A stretch of DNA of 64,000 nt from positions 3,040,912-3,104,911 of the forward strand of contig NW_023998423.1 of NCBI RefSeq assembly GCF_014805625.2, read 5' to 3'. Below, one piece after another: positions 49,601 to 64,000 of this stretch (position 1 is its first letter; each line of letters starts with the position of its first letter). The DNA is from Glossina fuscipes (taxonomy: Eukaryota > Arthropoda > Insecta > Diptera > Glossinidae). A program made the translations under genes and the position numbers. The notes beneath the pieces were generated by a model. That model saw only the letters and a program-made list of their open reading frames with translations. It was not told the DNA's origin and ran no database searches.

Positions 49601-52267
49601 TCAAGCTATCGCGGTAAAACGGATATTGCGGATCGATGCGATCCAATTTAATTTTAACGGATAGCTGTTGTAAGACATTCATTAGATTAATGACTAAACC
49701 GTCGCGTGCTAACATTTTCTCATCACTGGCAAATTGCACTCGTCGCTGATTGTGACACAATATCTCAGCAATATATTTCAGAGTTTTCGGTCGGCTGTTG
49801 ACATTAACAAACAACGAATGAAAAACCGAATGCATCAACTGACGCATCGTAAATAGTTGCTAAATATAATAAAAGCAAAGAAAGACAAATAAACACATGC
49901 GTTAACATCCACACAAAAAACAAAGAAAAAACCATTTTTCATTTCCTGTTTTTTCTTTTTTACATCCACCACCACCATAGGGCGGGCTAAATTTATCCAA
50001 AGTATTTAGTTTGTTGATTAGTATATGTTTCGTTGCCCCAAGTACGTCAGTCCGTCTATCTATCCAGCAACAACCATAGAAACTCATATCATATGCGCGC
50101 TTTTTCGACATATGGAAGCGGACGTTATCTGCTCGTTAACTGAATCACAAAGGTAAACACTAAAGATTGAATTCATAGGTAAACTTTCTGTGCAATCTGG
50201 TTTCAACATTTAAGAAGACTATCTGGAGGATCCTATTGTCCTCAACTATTGTCCTGCAGTTGAGGGATTAACTAAACCCTTTTCTTGTAGTCAAGCGGGG
50301 GACCTTTTTAAATCAATTTACTGATACGCCCGTGTTAGAAATACATTTCTATGGATTAGTTTGATATAATAGGTATCAAAGTTTTCTCGACGTCAAATAT
50401 AACTTCACACAATTTTTTTTTCTAAGTATACTTTTCCCATATTTACCCATCGAAATTTTTCAGGACCCGAAGACAAAGAATCAAATTTTACGTTCGCTTC
50501 AGCAAAATGTATATTCTCTTCGGCAAAAAATGATACTGATAGGAATGGGCCCAAAAAGCTTGTCTTCACTATTTCGCGGCCTGGTATCATTGTGCATCGT
50601 TCTGGTAGAAAATTTTTCTGAGCCATAACTAAATCACATATCGGTCGTATTGTCCCGATTTTGATGGCTACCAATTTACTTAGCAGCTCCATATGATGTG
50701 TTATTACATTTGGTGTGAAAACCGTACGTTGCATACCAAGAAAAAGACCGCGCAACAATTGACTGAATATCTGATCGAATTCGGCTGGCTGGTGATAGCA
50801 TTCTGCTATTAAGTCGTAAAGGAAATCATCAGGAATGCGATCCTGATAGCATAATTCTAACAGAGCAGATTGATCCAAATTTAAATTGTAGTTTTCATAG
50901 ATGCGATCCGTAAGTACCAAAATAGTGACACGCATTATTAGATCCAGAATAAGTTGCAACGTGCTCTGAATCTTTTCTAAGTCTTGAAGCAGCTCTTGAA
51001 CAGCATTGGCATTAATTTTCTCCTTTTGTTGTTGATAACTTTGATGGCATCGCACTAAATGCATGATTACGTTATTTTTGGCTAAAGTCATCGGCGAAAA
51101 TATCGTAGAAGAAGGTGTGGGACATGATGTGAACAGTTCGGTGCCAACAATGCAGACTTGTAAGTTACGGGAAGTCGACGGTTGGTCTTGATTGCTGGCA
51201 TTAGCCATGATCTCCTGAACTTCTGTATCATCACTTTTGATCTTTTTCGGCGCCGAAAAAGAAAATTTCGATAAATTAGGCGTGGTAGTTTCAATGCTTC
51301 CATCAGCCGCACTTTCCGCATTTGTCTCATTTTTACTGGATATATCGCGACTTGTATTTCCATCGGTAGCTGCTGCAGCTCCTTCGTTCAACTCTACTTC
51401 GTCATTGTATAATTTTAAAACACATTCCATAAGGACGCAATGTATTATGGTCTCAAAGTCGTAACGCTTTTCAGCATGCTGTTCTATGAAACTGGCAGTT
51501 TGGGGACAAATCATTGAACCCGAACATTCCACATTCCACGAAGCGTTCAGTATCTTAGAAATCATGTCTTCTATTCGTTGATCGCAAGTTTTTTCAGTGA
51601 CAGGATAATATAATTGCGGTGTAATTACAGGAGATGGCTGTTCGGAAGTTTCCATATTTTCGATGCTAGCATTAACTTTATCTGCATCAACGTCAGTATT
51701 AGTCTTCACCAAACCCGCCAACATCAATTGGTTACTTGGAGGACTGCTCTTTGTCGGCGTAGTAGTTAGTGACTTCATTTCAACATCTACCTCCATTTTA
51801 TTTTCCCCTAAATCATCGATTGGCTGTGTCACTACTGATTCTCCCTCTAAAGCCGTGTGATCACTTTCCCGCACCAGCCGGGAGGTATTTGAAAGATTAG
51901 TAGCCGAACGTACACCGGACACTAACAAATGCGCCGCAATGATATTTTAAAAAAATCACATTATGACGCTACTATTTTTTTTATGTTATGCATATATTCA
52001 CACGAAATAGAACATACCTTCTACGTTTTGCGTTGAACACAAAGCGGATTCCGCTATCGCAGCTGCCGTTGTTGTTGTATTCGAATTTTTAACCAAATTA
52101 CTATTTGCGGCCAATGTACGCAATCGACGTTCTCTTATCTAGTCGACCAATTTTGAAAATTGAAGAGAAATGGAAAAGTTAAAGGATCATAATTAAGTTT
52201 TAGAAACTCTTACCTCCTCTTGGGTCAGTTCGCTCATCTTGTACGTTAATTGTTCCTTTTCAGACAT
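46675..52267 (-). CDS. Ube4B: Ube4B (Ufd2-type U-box ubiquitin chain elongation factor, E3/E4), 1,232 aa
   Basis: Ten exons on the minus strand: 52267-52214, 52138-52018, 51921-50447, 49859-49288, 49210-48814, 48751-48639, 48574-48397, 48336-48190, 48113-47771 and 46973-46675. They total 3,699 nt and every phase agrees. The N-terminus has the family motif [16 protein letters not shown], then an acidic Ser/Thr-rich region. The long Ufd2 core holds [53 protein letters not shown] and [20 protein letters not shown]. The C-terminal U-box (about 1148-1215) starts [20 protein letters not shown] and includes [20 protein letters not shown]. The protein extends ubiquitin chains on substrates of the UFD/ERAD routes with p97. 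Human UBE4B is of similar size. Introns 3 (587 bp) and 9 (797 bp) are the only long ones. Confidence 0.96.
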
Positions 52268-53915
52268 TTTATTTAATTTTGTACACGACGACGAAGAAGA
52301 GAAATACTCCTACAAGCAACAACACGAACCGAAAAAAAACTTGAAATTCTTTTGTTTTCTATGTTGTTTAATGGGCTCCTTTTTTGCTCCCTTTATCAGC
52401 TGATTTTGTCTTGTTCTTGCTTGGACTTTTTCCTGCTTTTTCTTTTCTTACAACCGTAAACCGTTTTCGCAAAAAGAATTTTATCAATCGTCAAGACACA
52501 AACGGTTGAAAATTCGTCTAACAAATTCTCACTTTCGATATGTACAATATTATAAATTTTCTTTGGAACGTATATACTTCAATTAAGTTGATTCTTGTTT
52601 CACCGTGTTTTTATTGTCATTGTGAGCAGTGATGTCAACGCAGAAAATCTCTAATAAGCTTTACCCTCTTATGCTGATTTTAAGTTAGAGTTCGAAAATA
52701 TCTCATACTATTATTTATAATAATAATGACATATTAATAGCACTTTCAATTGGGAACAAAAAAATAATTCATAAATTTCATGTAAGCATTTTTCAAAACA
52801 AAGCCTCCTTTCATGCAAAAAATTGGCAACACTTTTAATTTATGCCTACTTCCGTAAACAAAACAAAGAAAATCGCAATGATAAACACTTTTTTCTGAAA
52901 AGACTTGCCAGACTACCAAATTTCAAAGGACAGTTACAAAATAGAAAGCCGCTTCAATGGATTTTTTAAGTTACAATTTTAAACTTTTATTATCAACTCT
53001 TTTTTTTTTTTTTTCTTTACTCGATTTTTTTTACGATGCATTTTTATAGGTATTGATAGTTAAACTTATATTTATTCTGTTTCTTTTCTTTGCCGATGTG
53101 CATTCTTCAGGTGTATCTAGGGGATTCGTTTTATATATTATATATTCAACCGTGTTTATGTTGAATTAACTAATACTTTACACAATATTAATATATTATT
53201 TCGTATTTACGTACATTCAATTTTTTTTTTTTTTGTTTCTAAGATTGCATTATCTTATTTTATTTAGGTTCTTTTTTTTTATAAAAAGACATGTTAATTA
53301 TACTTTTACTTCGTTAATAAGAGCGATACAGGCAAAAGAAAAGAAGTTAATTAAATCAAAGAGAAAATAATCGGTTAAGGCAACTTGGTATGAATTCATT
53401 TCCGGTAAATTGTTGCTTCACACATAAATTTCAATATAAATCTACACAAAGTAAAAGTAGAAGATGGTACACGCATAAGCAAATAAATTAGAAAATTTGA
53501 TCATTTCTCGAATTTCTTTTTTACTTTCACTTTCTGTGGATTTATTTTTCAAAATTTTTCGTTTGCGTATGAAAGAAACTGAATTTTACTTGTTGCGTGT
53601 GTTCTTTTTTTTCATAATCTCTCAGATTTGTTATAATTTCGTATTATATATGTTAACGACGTTTTTGTCTAACGAATTAAGTGAAAAATTTAAATTTTTA
53701 TGTTCTTTCATTTCGTACGCCTTAAATAATGCTTTAAAGTCTTTTAGTTATTAGGAAAACCCAGATGTGGAAACGAAAGGTGAAGTCAGCGATCAAAACG
53801 GATTATTAACGATCAAGTTTCTTGAACTTGAAAATTATGGCAATTGCAAAAAAAAAGAGGTAAAGTCCAAGTTATTATTAGTAGATGTTTCTATTTTTTT
53901 AGTTCGTTTAGTAAA

Positions 53916-53946
<31 letters not shown>

Positions 53947-55157
53947 TCTTTTTTATTTATATACGAATGGCTCGCTGTAGAAATATTTCTTAAAGTTAAA
54001 TTACAATTTTTTCTTCCAAATTTCTTCTACTCGCATAAAATACGTAATCATTTTTCTCTCTGCATATATATATACGCTTGTATTGCTCTAATAAGTTGCC
54101 CTCATTGATTTTTAAAATGTCTTATCTTTTCGAATGTAAATAAACCAACTAATGGGAGCAGCGTTATTTTCTAGACTATGATGTATTTTTTTTTTAGTTT
54201 ACTGATTTTTTTTATGCATCTGCAGATAAAAAAATGTTTTCCCTTACTTTTGTGCATTTCTATTCCGGTATACCAGCTTGTACATGTGGCTTTTTCACGC
54301 CGTATCGAAAAGAGTCAATCAAATTTTTTAAAAATTTTTATAGAAAATGATAAAAAAAAACGTATGCAGGAAGGATAATCGTTAAAACCTTTTTGTATGT
54401 TGTGACAAAAAAGAGAACGTATTTTAAGTATGATATCGTTTTTAGTTATACCTTTGTTTTTATTTCATTTAAAATTAAATTAAATAATATTTTCGTTTAA
54501 ATTTGTTGGTGCTTTTTTTTTTTATAATTTCAAACTATTAAATACATAATCAACATCCGTCTAAGTCATCATTTTTTTTTTTTTTTTTCAATTTTTTCTT
54601 ACTGTGCCTAACATGGCCTGTGAGTTTTAAACCAAATATTTATTGTTAACTACGACGTATATTTTAATTATACATATTTTTTTGTTTTTTTTTGTTTTTA
54701 TTTTCTATAGATGCGTAAAGCCATTTTATTTATCGTCTTAACCATAATTTGCTGCGTAATTAGTTTTATCATTCGTTTAAAATTATCCAAAAATTTGTTC
54801 GTTCATAATGTTTATATTAATAGAAAAGTAAAAGGAGGAAGGGAAAACAAAGTATATATCTTTAGATATTTTCAATTTAAATAGTATTGAAGTTAATTAA
54901 GTGTTAAGATTCTTAATCTCGATTTGCGGCGATAAATGTTTCGTTTTGGGAGACAAGAAAACAGAGAGAAAATATTAGTTTTTTTTGCCTTTTTTGTAGA
55001 TTTCTGATCGTTTACGTTTACGTCAAGGAGAGCTTGAAATAAAAGAGGGGAAAAAGACAATATTTTTTAAATTTCCGCTACTATAAAAACCAAAAGTTTC
55101 TTCTCTTGTATTCCTCTCATTTATGTAGCTCCCAATCTCACATGACAGCTAGTTTTA
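52268..55157. other. Ube4B upstream region and presumed SRPK 3' untranslated region
   Basis: AT-rich with T-runs near 52999, 53220, 54510 and 54570 and an (ATT)n tract near 53920-53945. Open frames at 53497-54378 are made of Phe/Leu/Ile codons from T-rich DNA and were not called. The left part must hold the Ube4B promoter; the right part probably belongs to SRPK 3' untranslated sequence. Confidence 0.5.
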
Positions 55158-55526
55158 TTTGCGTTTAAATAGACGCCTTAATGTTTTATGCCAGCATAAC
55201 GTGTGTGCAACACTGTACGTGGTTACCGGTGCTGGTGATAAAGATTTTGATGTTGTTAAACGCCATAATTTAGATGTCAACGTGTTTGAATTATTTCGAC
55301 CAGCACATAAGGACTGCGAACTCATTGGTGGAGTTGGTGTAGTAGTGGCAGTTGAAGGTACCGAAAACTTTGGAGTCAAATTTTCAAGCGTATTTAACTC
55401 GCCACATTCGTTATCATTTTGTAGAGGGGCCGGGGTTAATGGGATTTCTAACATATTCTCATGGGATGGTGTTGTTGGTGATGAGGTGGTGATGGTAGTA
55501 ATAGAGGGATTATAATACAATATATT
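55158..55526 (-). other. In-frame 123-codon open extension after the SRPK stop
   Basis: Directly after the UAA at 55529-55527 the same frame stays open for 123 codons until UAA at 55157-55155. The encoded tail is Ser/Thr/Pro-rich (SITTITTSSPTTPSHENMLE, PLTPAPLQNDNECGELNTLE) and ends in a basic LRRLFKRK. The base composition is richer in G and C than the untranslated DNA that follows. It could be a readthrough extension, an alternative C-terminus reached by splicing around the stop, or a formerly coding tail now cut off. The UAA-A context is not the leaky UGA-C type. Confidence 0.45.
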
Positions 55527-62596
<7,070 letters not shown>

Positions 62597-63894
62597 AATA
62601 ATGACAAAATACTCGTAATCGGGTCAAATTTGTTTTAACGCCTGCTGTTGTTTTAACTGCTCACTTTTGTATATATTAATAGAAGCGCCAGCAATATCAA
62701 GACGTTAAATTTCGTTTGCCTTATCCTACAGAAGTGGAAAATTTATTTTAATTTCTATGGATTGATATTCTAGTTTTGTTGTTTGCTTCCCCGAGATTTA
62801 TGGTTTAATAATAATTTAGAACCTTTTCTTTATATCTTCTCTTTATGCTTTTTCGTTTTCAACAACTCGGAAGCATGCAGCACACAAACACATAATTGCA
62901 CACACGCACACAATTAAAAATAAATTCACACTCATAAAGATTCTCAATCATTTAATTGAGCAGATCGGGTGGAAGCAAAAAAAAACGAAAAAATTTCTTT
63001 TTCATACGAAATTTGATCGATTGCAACGACTACCGAAAATTGAACGTAAAATTTTTTCCAATGACAGATTATTACACAAATTCCAAAGGCTTATACCTTG
63101 TGTATGTTGAGTTTTGCTTTATGAATTTTCTTATTATTTTGTATAATTCTGCTTCTTTTTTTAACGCTTCTTGTTCAAAAGAAAACTCTACAATTGTGTT
63201 TTTACAGCGAATAGATGAGAAAAATAATGCAAAACTATAACAGAACAACAAAATTTCCTTTCGTACGAATCCGCTTAAAACATGCCGTCTCTTTCACTAT
63301 TCATCCAATCTTGTGTAGAGATAACCGAGACGCTATTGCTCTCTTTCTAATAGTTGTTGTTTTATTTCTCTTGAAAAGTATTGCAATTTATCGGGAACTG
63401 TTCTTAAACACAACTTTTTTTTTCATTTAGAAACTGATTTCTTTAAATTTTTTGTACAATTTATTGATAATTTAGTACATTTGCTTACATGAAAATGTAA
63501 ACAATACGATTATTGAAAAATCTAACATAAAAACATATCGACAGATGTATTTTTATATAAAAAAAAACCACTAATGGCACGATTCGTTGACGGCTGTTGC
63601 TAGTGTTGCCAAGTTTACAAAGTAAATACCTAAAATAATACTCATGTTTTCCTGATCAAAGCATGTAAATATAAATAATGTTAATAATAAATAATAATAA
63701 TAATGAAGAATAAAATGACACATTAATGTATTTTTGAGTCGTACATTCCAGTTAAAAGGTATTACCAACATTAAAATGAGATAAAACAGGTTATGATATT
63801 TTCTAGCAACAATACGGAAAAATGCACCGCAAAATTTTGTAATAACCAGTAACAACATATGATAAATAAGAAAATAACGTACGTGGAGAGAGAG
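62597..63894. other. Region between SRPK and the right-edge gene
   Basis: About 1.3 kb between two divergent starts. It should hold the SRPK promoter and leader and the upstream region of the right-edge gene. A short CA-rich run lies near 62880-62915 and T-runs occur near 63414. Open frames at 62956-63430 are AT-rich and have no domain. Confidence 0.5.
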
Positions 63895-63927
63895 TATAAA
63901 ATATAGAAAATAGTTTGTGTGTTCAGT
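63895..63927 (+). promoter_or_regulatory. TATA box and initiator pair
   Basis: TATAAAA at 63895-63901 is followed by TCAGT at 63923-63927. The presumed start A (63925) lies 30 bp after the first T of TATAAAA, the standard arthropod spacing. No downstream promoter element is evident. The predicted leader before the ATG at 63938 is only 13 nt. Confidence 0.55.
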
Positions 63928-63937
63928 GGAACATAAC

Positions 63938-64000
63938 ATGGCCGAGATGTCGCCCGGAGATAAATTAATTAAAATAATTAAATTAGGCCATCTGAAGATG
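63938..64000 (+). CDS. Start of an unidentified gene, cut by the window end (21 codons)
   Basis: ATGGCC in a good fly context (AACATGG) opens a frame that stays open to the last base: MAEMSPGDKL then IKIIKLGHLKM. It lies just after a TATA/Inr pair at the expected distance. Too little is present to assign a family; the sequence shows no signal peptide or known motif. A splice site could also occur within this stretch. A second Met at codon 4 is a possible alternative start. Confidence 0.45.
   Translation, partial: MAEMSPGDKLIKIIKLGHLKM

Noticed and set aside
53497..54378. Three successive plus open frames (85, 113, 66 codons)
   Set aside because: Phe/Ile/Leu-rich translation of T-rich DNA, no motif, no splice logic; they lie in probable SRPK 3' untranslated sequence.
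55159..55515. 118-codon plus open frame opposite the SRPK tail
   Set aside because: Mirror of the minus-strand extension frame; no independent support for a plus-strand gene.

Overview
The window looks like nuclear DNA of a higher (brachyceran, probably cyclorrhaphan) fly. It is strongly AT-rich, its introns are short (mostly 54-75 bp) with standard GT-AG ends, and it carries many microsatellites, transposon relics and tRNA-derived SINEs. All recognisable proteins have clear Drosophila-type orthologues. I cannot name the species.

Layout. Bases 1 to about 24,900 hold no protein gene I can support. They contain dispersed repeats (family A with a TATACCC start, family B with long inverted ends, a tRNA-derived SINE family), a Tc1-like relic and a GC-richer unassigned block. 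From 24,910 the region becomes genic: tRNA-Thr(UGU); a seven-exon SMYD4-type SET/MYND methyltransferase gene (+); tamo (-); Zfrp8/PDCD2 (+); Naa35 of the NatC N-terminal acetyltransferase (-); a near full-length mariner copy with a mutated catalytic triad; Ube4B, a U-box E3/E4 ubiquitin ligase (-); SRPK, the SR-protein kinase (-), with a 4.6-kb first intron; and, at the right edge, a TATA/Inr core promoter with the first 21 codons of an unidentified gene (+). The splice junctions of the five complete cellular genes were worked out by hand. In each case the exon lengths sum to an exact multiple of three.

These are mostly housekeeping genes and do not form one pathway. tamo and Zfrp8 are divergent with about 1.9 kb between start codons; Zfrp8 and Naa35 are convergent with 224 bp between stop codons. 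tamo (PUB and RanBP2-type zinc finger) acts in NF-kB/Dorsal nuclear import in Drosophila. Zfrp8 is a MYND/PDCD2 factor, Naa35 anchors NatC, Ube4B extends ubiquitin chains, and SRPK phosphorylates SR splicing factors.

Most worth a second look: a 123-codon open frame directly after, and in frame with, the SRPK stop codon; a mariner transposase whose reading frame is intact but whose third catalytic Asp is Asn (DD34N); doubled ITR-like motifs and an older mariner fragment beside it; an internally deleted mariner with perfect 14-bp ends inside a Zfrp8 intron; an orphan coding-like segment at 44.9-45.0 kb; and several uncharacterised dispersed repeat families.
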